Origin: Nitrososphaerota archaeon
Lineage (GTDB): Archaea; Thermoproteota; Nitrososphaeria; Nitrososphaerales; Gagatemarchaeaceae
Direction of reading: 5' to 3'
DNA length: 64,000 nucleotides
Assembly: GCA_016200045.1 (NCBI GenBank)
Contig: JACQFN010000016.1
Location: 186,001-250,000, forward strand
Shown: positions 9,617-17,536 of the stretch, piece after piece
Layout of the letters: each line of letters begins with the position of its first letter
How positions within the stretch are numbered: the stretch's first letter is position 1
Notes under the pieces: model-generated
The model's input: the letters and a program-made list of their open reading frames with translations, nothing else
What the model was told of the DNA's origin: nothing
The model's database searches: none
Translations under genes and position numbers: made by a program

Positions 9617-9708
9617 TGGACCGGCGGGGATTTGAACCCCGGACCATGGGGAGCCGTCGCTCTCTCCCGCGTGCAAGGCGGGCGTTCATACCGCTGAACT
9701 ACCGGCCC
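9617..9708 (-). tRNA. tRNA-Ala(TGC) with a non-canonical intron in the variable region
   Basis: The minus strand folds as a tRNA: acceptor GGGCCGG/CCGGTCC, D arm with TTCAGCGGTATGAA, anticodon arm CCCGC-CTTGCAC-GCGGG with anticodon TGC, and T arm CGGGG-TTCAAAT-CCCCG. Between the anticodon stem and the T stem there are about 19 extra bases; removing GAGAGCGACGGCTCCCCAT leaves an ordinary AGGTC variable loop. The insert can form the hairpin GAGC-GACG-GCTC. This fits an archaeal intron at a non-canonical site. No CCA is encoded. Confidence 0.9.
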
Positions 9709-9760
9709 ACTGTGTGTCCCACTGCTACATCGCTTCTTATCCTCTTCCGGGCTGAAAAGG

Positions 9761-9770
9761 AATTATAGCC
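9761..9770 (+). promoter_or_regulatory. TATA-like box before tRNA-Ile
   Basis: AATTATAGCC preceded by GAAAAGG lies about 28-30 bp upstream of the tRNA-Ile 5' end, the normal distance for an archaeal TATA/BRE promoter. Confidence 0.5.
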
Positions 9771-9793
9771 AAAATCAAGGCGTGTGAAGACTG

Positions 9794-9889
9794 GGGCCGG
9801 TAGCTCAGATCCTCGAAGGAGGAGGGCAGCTTGGCTAGAGCACCCGACTGATAATCGGGAGGCCAAGGGTTCGAATCCCTTCCGGCCCA
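9794..9889 (+). tRNA. tRNA-Ile(GAT) with a non-canonical intron in the D loop
   Basis: Acceptor GGGCCGG/CCGGCCC, anticodon arm CCCGA-CTGATAA-TCGGG (anticodon GAT) and T arm AAGGG-TTCGAAT-CCCTT are all perfect. The D arm is split: GCTCAG is followed by 21 extra bases (ATCCTCGAAGGAGGAGGGCAG) before CTTGGCTAGAGC. Removing them restores a standard D arm. The insert has a CCTC-GAAG-GAGG hairpin, and a CAG repeat at both edges leaves a 3-nt ambiguity in the cut site. The 3' half is the presumed attachment site for the integrase gene that follows. Confidence 0.92.
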
Positions 9890-9890
9890 T
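9877..9890 (+). other. Presumed left attachment site (tRNA-Ile 3' end)
   Basis: CCCTTCCGGCCCAT closes the tRNA-Ile gene and lies 46 bp before a tyrosine integrase gene, the usual arrangement for a tRNA-targeting element. The same 14 bases recur at 50756-50769 and 51725-51738, and a 12-base version at 53443-53454. Degraded forms occur near 41465 and 42935. Which copy is the true partner is not resolved. Confidence 0.55.
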
Positions 9891-9935
9891 TAACTACCTA
9901 TCCTTATTATCCCAGCCCAAACTATTAGTCTGAGA

Positions 9936-11354
9936 ATGAAAGTAGCGCGATGGTTCTATGTCAAAGATCCGGTGTTTCCCTCGCATGACAACGCTGGCAG
10001 ACCTTTCCATCATCCAGCATTGTACAAGGAAATCATGAGTGTCATCAAGGAGAACCCCGGTCTCACTGGAAGCGAAATCGCGGCGAAGCTCGGAAAGTCG
10101 AAGGAGTACGTGGTCCCGCGGCTCTGGATTCTCAAGAGGTACACTCAATCGGTCAGGATAGAGAAATCCGGCTTCGTGAGGACTCCGGGTCTTGACGAGT
10201 TCAGAAAGGTTCCGAGCGTCCAGAGGATGCTGGGCAAACTCGGCAGCGAGAAGACGAAGGGACCCTGGACGCGCAGGCTCTTCCGTTATGAACAGTGGCT
10301 GAAGCAGAGAGGCTACTTCAATTCGATAACCGAAGCGCTCGAGGCCTACAAGAAGGCGGACACGGAAGACAAGAAGTATTTCCATGTCAACCTGATTCAG
10401 GAATTTCTGAATTCTTGGAAAGCAGACAAGGACACGAAGGACTCGATTGTGACCGTGCTTCGTGGATTCTACAGGAAGAACCGCGCGGAACTCCCTCGGG
10501 AGAAAATTGTCTACAGCAAGGACATGCTCCTGAACACCCCGAGTGGAAGCGAGGACTACGTCAAACCAGAGGAAATCTGGCGCATCATCAACGACGGCAG
10601 AGTTCCCGTTCGCGACAAGGCGATAATCTCCGTACTTCTCTACATGGGCCTCGACGAGAGCACTCTTGCCACGCAGTTCAACTACTACGCATACCCGCAG
10701 CTCGTCAAGGCGCTTGGAGAAAGCTTCGCCGACTGGGAAGTGAGCCGGGCTCCGATTCGCATAAACCTCATCAGGCCCAAGACCTCGACAAAGTACTACA
10801 ACTTCCTGCCGCAGAAAGGCTTGCAGTTCTTGAAGGACTGGCTAAACGTGAGGAAGCAGATCATGGGTTCGGACATCAAAATACGCAGGGAGGCGGGGGG
10901 AGATGTCTCGGACCCGATCTTCATCAGCAGCAAGAGGCGGCCGATCTACGAGGCGCTCGTGGCCAGCGTTGTGAGAGATTCATCCTTCAAGGCCGGGGTG
11001 CAAAGGCAGACTCTTGGCACCAAGAGGTACAGGATACACGGGCACGAGTTCCGGGACACCTTCAAGACAACCTGCAAGTTTGCGGGAATGGACGGCGCGG
11101 TCGCGGAGTTTTTCATCGGCCATTCGATCGACAAGCTGGGCTACGACAAGTCTCCGTGGGCGTATCCAGACCACTTCAGGGAGCAGTATTCGCTAGTGGA
11201 GCCGTATCTTTCCGGGGAGGGTCGGCAATACCGCGTTCAGGAGGAGAAGCGGCGGGAGCTTGAGGACCGAATAAAGTCTCTTGAATCTGCCTTGTCTCGA
11301 CTAGTAGCTGAGAAAGGAGAGCAAGTTCTCGCGATGGATCGGACCCGCAGGTAG
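9936..11354 (+). CDS. Tyrosine recombinase / integrase
   Basis: A 472-residue protein starting 46 bp after tRNA-Ile. The N-terminal third contains a winged-helix-like segment (GLTGSEIAAKLGKSKEYVVPRLW) followed by a core-binding region; the C-terminal catalytic part shows HGHEFRDTFKTT (His-x-x-Arg), FIGHSID and candidate nucleophile tyrosines in LGYDKSP and EQYSLVEPYL. At the place where the first catalytic Arg is normally found (Gly-Leu-Arg) the sequence reads MGLDESTL, so that Arg is absent or displaced. The C terminus is a short coiled coil. It probably integrates the island into tRNA-Ile. Confidence 0.85.
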   Translation: MKVARWFYVKDPVFPSHDNAGRPFHHPALYKEIMSVIKENPGLTGSEIAAKLGKSKEYVVPRLWILKRYTQSVRIEKSGFVRTPGLDEFRKVPSVQRMLGKLGSEKTKGPWTRRLFRYEQWLKQRGYFNSITEALEAYKKADTEDKKYFHVNLIQEFLNSWKADKDTKDSIVTVLRGFYRKNRAELPREKIVYSKDMLLNTPSGSEDYVKPEEIWRIINDGRVPVRDKAIISVLLYMGLDESTLATQFNYYAYPQLVKALGESFADWEVSRAPIRINLIRPKTSTKYYNFLPQKGLQFLKDWLNVRKQIMGSDIKIRREAGGDVSDPIFISSKRRPIYEALVASVVRDSSFKAGVQRQTLGTKRYRIHGHEFRDTFKTTCKFAGMDGAVAEFFIGHSIDKLGYDKSPWAYPDHFREQYSLVEPYLSGEGRQYRVQEEKRRELEDRIKSLESALSRLVAEKGEQVLAMDRTRR

Positions 11355-11364
11355 GACAGCGCAA

Positions 11365-14058
11365 CTAACTGACACCTTCCCTCTTCCCCACGATGACCGC
11401 GTACTGGCCACTGATTAGAGAAACAACGCCAGTAAACGCCACACGCGGGTCGTCAATTCCCCTCTTTCTCGCCTCGAGCTTGAATTCGCCGACTCGGTGA
11501 GTGTGGTTGCACACCACAACTACCTTCTTGAATCCAGCGTCGAGGTTCTTCCTGATGTTCTCCTCGGAGAAGTCACGCATCTCTAATTCAACTGCAATCT
11601 CCCCGTCAACAAGTAGGTCAGTGCGCTGGCCGTGGGAGAGAGGACGCTCGACCTCGACCCGGTGTCCCAACGACCTGATTTGCTTGGCCATCGCCTGAAT
11701 CAAGTATTGGTGGTGTGCTCCTCCGAACCTCCACGTATCAGGTTTCGTCACTCTCAGAACCTTGCCCTCCCTTCCTCTTCCCGACAGGCGGTGCATTTCG
11801 ACAGCTTCGATCATCGAGCTCTCTAGAAGCTCCTGCAAAGCCTTGTTTCCCTGGTAGGCGTTCAGGTTCAACAAGCTGTAGTACTCTGTCGTCTTCAGCC
11901 CCGGCTTGGAATCAATCAGCTTCACCATCGCTTTCGCGTTATCCGACAATACATTATCGGGGAACGAGAAGTCCCGAAGATTCCCCTGATGTTGCGAAAC
12001 AATTGCGTTCGGGCTCTTTTCAGTCGAAGGAACCGGATTCTCGGTTGGAAAAGTCCAGGCGAACTGATTGACTTCGTTTCGTATCTCCCTCTTGTGTTCG
12101 ACAATGACCTTCTCGTCAGGAATCTCCATCTCAATTCTAGTGAAGAACGGCCTGGGGTCGTCGCCAATCTTGATCAGTGCTTCCCCCACTGGAAGGTTCT
12201 GCACCCGTTCGACCTCGTGATCAGTGAGGCCGTAGGATAGTTTGAGGAAGCGGAGATACTTTGGATATTCAGTATGGTGAACAATTACGGTACCGGCGTT
12301 TGCAAGTATCGATTCGGCAAAGTCGGCGGTCGCATCTTGGCTGGAGACGATCAGAGAGTAGCCATACTTGCGGCCCTCTTTGATGAGAGTGACTGGAAGG
12401 CTGTCTTCGTCGCGGCAGAGCTTCCAAGCCTCGTCGAGCACAATATGCAACCTGATTCCATCCTGAACCCCGTCAAGACGCATCTTCGAGTCGACGTATT
12501 GGAGCACGGTCCACGCAACCATGTCTTTCATCGAGTTGCTCGTGACTCGCGACAAATCGATGCAGGTGAACCCCTGGGTCAGTTCCTCGATCGAGAGCGT
12601 CGATTCTCCGAAGACGCCGAAGGGTCCCGAAGCGAGAGGCCTGAGCCTGTCAAGCAGTGCCATGACCGTCATCTGTTTGGTGACGTGCAGCTTTTCGAAG
12701 TCAACCTCCATCAGTTTGATTACTTCTCCGAGAGTGGGCGGGGGATTCTTCCAAGTCCCCGGACGGTTGGCGTGGAATCCTTTGTTGTAGTATGCTCGCA
12801 TGACGTAGTACGTGAAGGCATTGCGTTGGTTGATCGTCTTGAAGTCGCAGATTTCCTGGAAGGCATCAACTAACTGCCTCATCCTGTCATTCAGAGTAGC
12901 GGGTCCTAGCTCGAACGGATTGATCGTGTTCTTCCGCATGTCAATGATCTGACCCTTCCTTCCCTCCACCCACTTTCCGTACTCGCCCGTGTAATCTATG
13001 ATTAGAGTGGCGATCGCGTCCAGGTCGTAGGATCGAGAGATGAACGACTGGACCGTCGTTGATTTCCCATATCCGCTCTTACCGAGAACGAGCATGTGCG
13101 GATTGGGGTACCTCGCCAGGTCGAGAGAGACGATTGTCCCGTCGCCGGTACGCCCCAGATAGGTCCCGGTGAGCAGCTTCTCAAGTGGTGGAAGCTTGGG
13201 TCCGGTCAGAGGGGCGATGTATGCCAGGTCCCAGGTGAACATCCTGACCTGATGGGCGGGAACGGTCTTCACCGTAGCAGGAAAAAACTCGGTCAGCACC
13301 CGGATCATATCCTCGTTGGTCAGTCGCTTTGCCCGAACGTTCAAACCAGACTCGAGCGCTGATGATAGCGACTTCGCATTGTTTTCTAATTGGCTCAACA
13401 CCGCGGTTTCGTTCTTTCCCTCAACGAAAATGTGGGCGAGGAAGCTTACGTCGCGGACGCCCTCCCCCTCGAGGAGCCTTGTGGACTGCCTCTCCAACTG
13501 CTTCAACCTGGCCTGCCTCCCAGGATTCGCCACTGAGCCCTCCGCGTTTAGCGTGAGCCTGAGGTCGTCGATCTTCTTCTGAATGTTCTTGAGGTAGACC
13601 TCGGCTGCCACCGGGAAAACCCTTGGTATGAGTTCGAACCCGAAGTTGAGATTGGAAAGAATGCGAACGAAGTTCCCGACCATGTAGAGCCGCTTCTCCC
13701 GGTCAAGGTCATCGAAGGTGTAGGGAATGTCCCTAATCGAGTAGAAGGCGTGTGCGACAATCCTGTTCTTGAAGTCCTTAACTATTATTGTTGTGCCGTT
13801 GGGTTTGAGAGAGTTGATGCCCAGGAGCTTGGCAAAAGATTCATTGTCGCCGATTGGCTTGTTGTGTTGATGTCGCCGGTAGGCGATTAGTCCTCTCTTC
13901 TTGACAAGAATGACGGCAACCAGACACCCGATCAGTGCGACGGCCCCCAAAGCGAAATCATAGACCGAAGGCACAAGTCCTAGGTTCTGCCCGAAGAGAG
14001 CTAGGGACGACGCCACTGAAAGGAGCAACACGGCCAAGATGATCTTCGTGTCCATCAC
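11365..14058 (-). CDS. VirB4/HerA-type conjugation ATPase with C-terminal winged-helix and nuclease-like domains
   Basis: 897 residues. Two N-terminal hydrophobic segments (residues about 5-50) suggest membrane attachment. Walker A GKSGYGKST lies near residue 324 and Walker B LHIVLDEAWKL near 536, followed by a SSQDATADF sensor-like segment, as in VirB4/TraC/HerA motors that energise DNA transfer. After residue 690 comes a winged-helix-like part (GLKTTEYYSLLNLN) and then a segment with TDLLVDGEIAVELEM near 811-826, whose Asp and Glu pattern resembles PD-(D/E)XK nucleases. It heads a leftward-reading group of membrane proteins; the next gene overlaps its start by 4 bp. Confidence 0.8.
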   Translation of the reverse strand: MMDTKIILAVLLLSVASSLALFGQNLGLVPSVYDFALGAVALIGCLVAVILVKKRGLIAYRRHQHNKPIGDNESFAKLLGINSLKPNGTTIIVKDFKNRIVAHAFYSIRDIPYTFDDLDREKRLYMVGNFVRILSNLNFGFELIPRVFPVAAEVYLKNIQKKIDDLRLTLNAEGSVANPGRQARLKQLERQSTRLLEGEGVRDVSFLAHIFVEGKNETAVLSQLENNAKSLSSALESGLNVRAKRLTNEDMIRVLTEFFPATVKTVPAHQVRMFTWDLAYIAPLTGPKLPPLEKLLTGTYLGRTGDGTIVSLDLARYPNPHMLVLGKSGYGKSTTVQSFISRSYDLDAIATLIIDYTGEYGKWVEGRKGQIIDMRKNTINPFELGPATLNDRMRQLVDAFQEICDFKTINQRNAFTYYVMRAYYNKGFHANRPGTWKNPPPTLGEVIKLMEVDFEKLHVTKQMTVMALLDRLRPLASGPFGVFGESTLSIEELTQGFTCIDLSRVTSNSMKDMVAWTVLQYVDSKMRLDGVQDGIRLHIVLDEAWKLCRDEDSLPVTLIKEGRKYGYSLIVSSQDATADFAESILANAGTVIVHHTEYPKYLRFLKLSYGLTDHEVERVQNLPVGEALIKIGDDPRPFFTRIEMEIPDEKVIVEHKREIRNEVNQFAWTFPTENPVPSTEKSPNAIVSQHQGNLRDFSFPDNVLSDNAKAMVKLIDSKPGLKTTEYYSLLNLNAYQGNKALQELLESSMIEAVEMHRLSGRGREGKVLRVTKPDTWRFGGAHHQYLIQAMAKQIRSLGHRVEVERPLSHGQRTDLLVDGEIAVELEMRDFSEENIRKNLDAGFKKVVVVCNHTHRVGEFKLEARKRGIDDPRVAFTGVVSLISGQYAVIVGKREGVS

Positions 14059-14246
14059 TCATTCACTGTTCTCCAACCTCTCCAGTGCTTGCGCGTCACG
14101 AACAGGACCACGACCACGGAGACGAGCACAGGAGCTAGGATGCTTAGCATCGAAACGAGTTCGTCTGCGTGGCCCGAGAAATAGAGGTCAACCGTCGTCA
14201 GTACGAAGGACAGAGACGCGACGAGAACGAATCGTTCATGCGTCAT
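14055..14246 (-). CDS. Small two-helix membrane protein of the transfer module
   Basis: 63 residues with two hydrophobic segments (about 5-24 and 31-49) followed by a basic tail with two Trp. It overlaps both the ATPase gene downstream (ATGA) and the larger membrane protein gene upstream. Size, topology and position beside a VirB4-like ATPase recall VirB3-type subunits, but there is no diagnostic motif, so the role is inference. Confidence 0.65.
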   Translation of the reverse strand: MTHERFVLVASLSFVLTTVDLYFSGHADELVSMLSILAPVLVSVVVVLFVTRKHWRGWRTVNE

Positions 14247-15138
14247 GTTGAACCTCCCTCGCCGCCGCTCCAGCGAGACCGCTCGATACGCTCACGATCT
14301 GGTTTGTCAAGACTGGGCCCCCTGACGATCCTCCAAGAAGGTTTGCCAGACTCCGTATGAAGAGTGAAAGGATGAAGAGGTAAGCAAAAGGGAAAACGAT
14401 GAGGGCGATTACCACCGCAGCCAGGATTCCACCGATTGCCTGAGGAATCGTGGCGAGCAGATTCCCAATTAGCAAAGGATTAGTTGCAATCTGGGAAAGG
14501 ATGTTTTGGAGGGGTAGAATCGCGGTCTGGTACCCCAGGTACCCTTCAAGCCAGATAGCCATCGAGGGCATGAGAGGAAGGCCGATCGCGAGTATGATTG
14601 AGCTTGACATCAGAAGAATGCCGAATCTCCTGCCAAGCTGGAACGGTATGGCGAGGAAAACAATGCCCAGGATGTAGGCCGAGAGCCAGATCTGGGTGAT
14701 GAGCCCGGCGGCAATCTGAGTAATGACCCAAATGACGATTGCGATGGTCGTCCAAGTCAGGGCGGGGCCGAGGACGCTTGAGAGAGCGTTGGCAACGGGA
14801 GCTAGAATCACTGACGCACTCATTGCTGAGATGAGGAGCAGAAACGAGGCGTCGAGCGCGCTGAGTTGTGCGAGAATCGTAGCAATTGCAAGGGGTTGAT
14901 AGTTGAACGGACTCCCGATGGATTGCTGAATTATCCGTGAGATCCATAGCTCAAGCAGCCGAACGATGTTGACCGACAGCAGGGCGAACTCTGCAACGAT
15001 TCCATCCCACATGAGAGAGGGTCCATGGGCTCGGATGCTCTTCACTGGAATAGGCAGGGTCTGGAACAGGACGCCCAGAACGTAGGTGAGCAGCGCCAGA
15101 CTCTGTCCAAGGCCAAGAAGCGAACCTGTGTCGACCAA
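14236..15138 (-). CDS. Polytopic membrane protein (VirB6/TrbL-like)
   Basis: 300 residues with roughly six to seven hydrophobic helices and a Gly/Ser-rich C-terminal region (LLGGSSGGPV). It lies between two small membrane proteins and next to the VirB4-like ATPase. VirB6/TrbL proteins form the inner-membrane channel in type IV secretion systems and have this size and topology; sequence identity to them cannot be judged by eye. Confidence 0.65.
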   Translation of the reverse strand: MVDTGSLLGLGQSLALLTYVLGVLFQTLPIPVKSIRAHGPSLMWDGIVAEFALLSVNIVRLLELWISRIIQQSIGSPFNYQPLAIATILAQLSALDASFLLLISAMSASVILAPVANALSSVLGPALTWTTIAIVIWVITQIAAGLITQIWLSAYILGIVFLAIPFQLGRRFGILLMSSSIILAIGLPLMPSMAIWLEGYLGYQTAILPLQNILSQIATNPLLIGNLLATIPQAIGGILAAVVIALIVFPFAYLFILSLFIRSLANLLGGSSGGPVLTNQIVSVSSGLAGAAAREVQHDA

Positions 15139-15142
15139 CTTC

Positions 15143-15397
15143 TCACCTTGCCGACGCGATCAGCGAGACAACAAAGGTTGCTAGAGCAACTAGACTTGTC
15201 CAGAGGCTGAGCATTACGAGAGAACGGATGGCTGAAGTCATGAGTTCGTTTCCGGCTTCTTTGATGTCGCGAAACGGAATCGGGGCACCCTTCAGCAGTG
15301 AACCGATGGTCCAAGAGAGTGCGGCGACACCAGCAACGAGGAGAGAAATCTGCGCAGTCAAAGTCGCGATCTGATTGATTAGAGTGCTGATTGGCAC
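15143..15397 (-). CDS. Small membrane protein, possible pilin-like subunit
   Basis: 84 residues with two long hydrophobic helices (about 8-35 and 57-82) separated by a short charged loop. Five bases separate its stop from the start of the polytopic protein downstream. Two-helix proteins of this size are typical for VirB2-type pilins, but no processing site is evident. Confidence 0.6.
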   Translation of the reverse strand: MPISTLINQIATLTAQISLLVAGVAALSWTIGSLLKGAPIPFRDIKEAGNELMTSAIRSLVMLSLWTSLVALATFVVSLIASAR

Positions 15398-15399
15398 TT

Positions 15400-15783
15400 C
15401 TAGATCTCCATGGTCTGACTGGATGACTTCGTCACAAGAATGCCTTCTTGGTCCAGCTTTCGTTTGAGAATCCGTACTTTCGACTGTAACCAGTTTGTGT
15501 CAAACTCGTCACCCGAAAACACTGTTAGGTGTACGCTGTCTTCCAACGTTCCTCTGAAGAGGCCCTTTCCTTGCTGAATGTGGCAATTTGGAAAGGTGCC
15601 CTTCGACCACGAAACTATCTCGTTTAGATAATTATCGTCGATATGATGCGTGTGATTGTCTGCGCCGATATGTAGTTCATACCTAAAGTTGAAAGCATAC
15701 AGCTCTGCCCGATTTCTGAATGCATCGCCCTCGCTTAGCTTGCGAAACACCAAGTCTGCCGGCTGTTCCAGTTTGGACGACAT
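15400..15783 (-). CDS. Hypothetical soluble protein, first gene of the transfer group
   Basis: 127 residues, no membrane segment and no family that I recognise. It starts the leftward group that runs to the VirB4-like ATPase, two bases before the pilin-like gene, and so is probably cotranscribed with it. The sequence is rich in Asp and His in the middle (HIGADNHTHHIDDNY), which could bind metal, but this is only an observation. Confidence 0.6.
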   Translation of the reverse strand: MSSKLEQPADLVFRKLSEGDAFRNRAELYAFNFRYELHIGADNHTHHIDDNYLNEIVSWSKGTFPNCHIQQGKGLFRGTLEDSVHLTVFSGDEFDTNWLQSKVRILKRKLDQEGILVTKSSSQTMEI

Positions 15784-15889
15784 GGGAACAAGTGGCTTAG
15801 CTTATCATCTTAGACTGTTCTTCGATTTCGATGAAAGCTATTTTCGGGAAAGCTGAAAACGAACTTAACTACGTTATCACTGCAATACC

Positions 15890-16591
15890 ATGGCAATGGA
15901 TGCTGAAGAGAAGTCGTTTCTCGCCCTTGCGAGAGGAGGTGAAAAGGCTCGTGGGAGAAAGCGCAAGATTATCGATGTCTTGTCTTCGCATGGATATCTA
16001 ACCCTGAGCAACTTGTCAAGACTAACCGGAATCCCGATTGCAACCCTACATGGGTATGTCGGGCATCTCACCGATGCGGGGGTTGTCCGTAGTGAGCGAG
16101 TAGGTGTGAAACGCTTCCTATCACTGGGAGTTCATAGTGTAGGCGGAAGATCTCCTGAAGCTACGACCTCAGTTCAAATCAGTCCCCAGAACATTTCCAA
16201 TATAGTCCTCTACCTGGAGTCAATGAGGAAAGACTGGCGAGAAATCGCCGTGAGAGTCGGGAACCAACAATACAGCTTCAGCGAATACCTTCCGTTCTTT
16301 GTAACCACAAGGCTGTATCCGCTGGTCATCGGACCCATAGACACCCTAGAGGTGGTCACTCGAATCGCGAAGAGACTCCAGAAGGAGAACACAGGCTACG
16401 AAGTTGATCGGATGGCGGGAGTCGAACTTTCAATGATTGACCCTGCTCTAGGAGAGAAGTTCAAAGACCTAGTCACTAACGAAAAAGCACTGAAGGCCGT
16501 TAAGAACGTAGCGAGGGAATTCGTGTCTAAGCGTAGGTTCACTGGTCCATCCCTGAATTCTCTCAAACGGATTCTTGACGAAGAGAACTAA
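15890..16591 (+). CDS. Winged-helix transcriptional regulator
   Basis: 233 residues. Residues about 20-70 form a helix-turn-helix with wing (YLTLSNLSRLTGIPIATLHGYV, then DAGVVRSERVGVKRFLSL). The rest is an alpha-rich domain without a known signature. It is divergent from the transfer genes, 107 bp apart, so it is a candidate regulator of that module. ATG 15890 is followed by a second ATG at 15896. Confidence 0.65.
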   Translation: MAMDAEEKSFLALARGGEKARGRKRKIIDVLSSHGYLTLSNLSRLTGIPIATLHGYVGHLTDAGVVRSERVGVKRFLSLGVHSVGGRSPEATTSVQISPQNISNIVLYLESMRKDWREIAVRVGNQQYSFSEYLPFFVTTRLYPLVIGPIDTLEVVTRIAKRLQKENTGYEVDRMAGVELSMIDPALGEKFKDLVTNEKALKAVKNVAREFVSKRRFTGPSLNSLKRILDEEN

Positions 16592-16600
16592 GCCCTTGCA

Positions 16601-16837
16601 TCAGCGATTCTTTCCAATCATGGTTACCCACCTTACTTCTTCATCATTGTAAATGCCTCCAAGAACCCAAGCCAATTTGGAACGGATAACCTCGGGTGCA
16701 GGTCTAAGGGATTTCATCATTGTTCTCTCCAAACAGTAGATGGTCTTGTCAAGTGTCTCGACAGTCACTCTTCCCTGAGCATACTCTAAGTACAGGGCCC
16801 TGAGCTTTAGACGATAAAGTCTGAGCAAGGGCGACAT
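16601..16837 (-). CDS. Small hypothetical protein
   Basis: 78 residues, basic, helix-rich (LRLYRLKLRALYLEY), convergent with the regulator gene with 9 bp between the two stops. No domain recognised. It could be a small DNA-binding or structural protein of the element. Confidence 0.45.
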   Translation of the reverse strand: MSPLLRLYRLKLRALYLEYAQGRVTVETLDKTIYCLERTMMKSLRPAPEVIRSKLAWVLGGIYNDEEVRWVTMIGKNR

Positions 16838-16952
16838 CAGTACCCAGAAATCGTCATCAAGTAGTTCATCGTAATGATTATGTGAACAAACGATAGCAAT
16901 CTCTCACTCCTTTCGCATCGTTTCATCGCGACGGAATGTATATTGTTTTCAG

Positions 16953-16965
16953 TGCTTATATCTGA
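16953..16965 (+). promoter_or_regulatory. TATA-like promoter upstream of a decayed gene
   Basis: GTGCTTATATCTG lies about 24 bp before ATG 16981, the distance of a leaderless archaeal promoter. Confidence 0.4.
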
Positions 16966-16980
16966 ATTGTAACTTTGGTA

Positions 16981-17301
16981 TGAAGACTATACGAGAGCGA
17001 ATCGAGGCCTTACACGAGGCTACCGGGTCCCCACGGGTGAAGAACATATTGCATCTTGGGAGCCTGTCACTAATTTCATCTACATAGATCTGGACCTAAT
17101 CTTCTCCAAAGCTGGTCTGCATGACACTGAAGTCATTCTGCCGTATCTCAGAGCTCATGAGCTCTGCCACCGGTTGCTCCTCCTCCCAGCTGAGGCTGGG
17201 ACTTTCTTGAACCTATTCAAAAGCGAGAATACAATCAGGCAAATTGTCTTTCAAGATCTCATAAGAAAACCACCAAGAGCGAAATCCTGCGGTGGTCCAT
17301 G
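16981..17301 (+). pseudogene. Probable frameshifted gene remnant
   Basis: An ATG at a leaderless-promoter distance opens a frame of 35 codons (MKTIRERIEALHEATG...) that stops at a TAG near 17088. A second frame, open through GEEHIASWEPVTNFIYIDLD to a TGA at 17299-17301, overlaps it and reads like ordinary coding sequence. A single frameshift would join them into a protein of about 105 residues. The family is unknown. The remaining stretch to 17536 shows no gene that I can support. Confidence 0.35.
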
Positions 17302-17536
17302 AGCACGGATCGTCTCTTCCCTTCGAGCCAATTGTAGGGACAGTCCGAACTGATCTGCCTGGTAATACGAATCTTTCACTCTGTCCTCATGATATCATCG
17401 GGGACTTGATTACTTGACTTGAAAGGTTAAACCTTTGGCGTTTGTGAAGGAGGGAGAGCCTGCTTCGGACGAAAGAGTGGATTCGTAGATTGACTGTCGA
17501 GAACGACCCTGTGCCTGTCTACCAGTAACAACCGAA

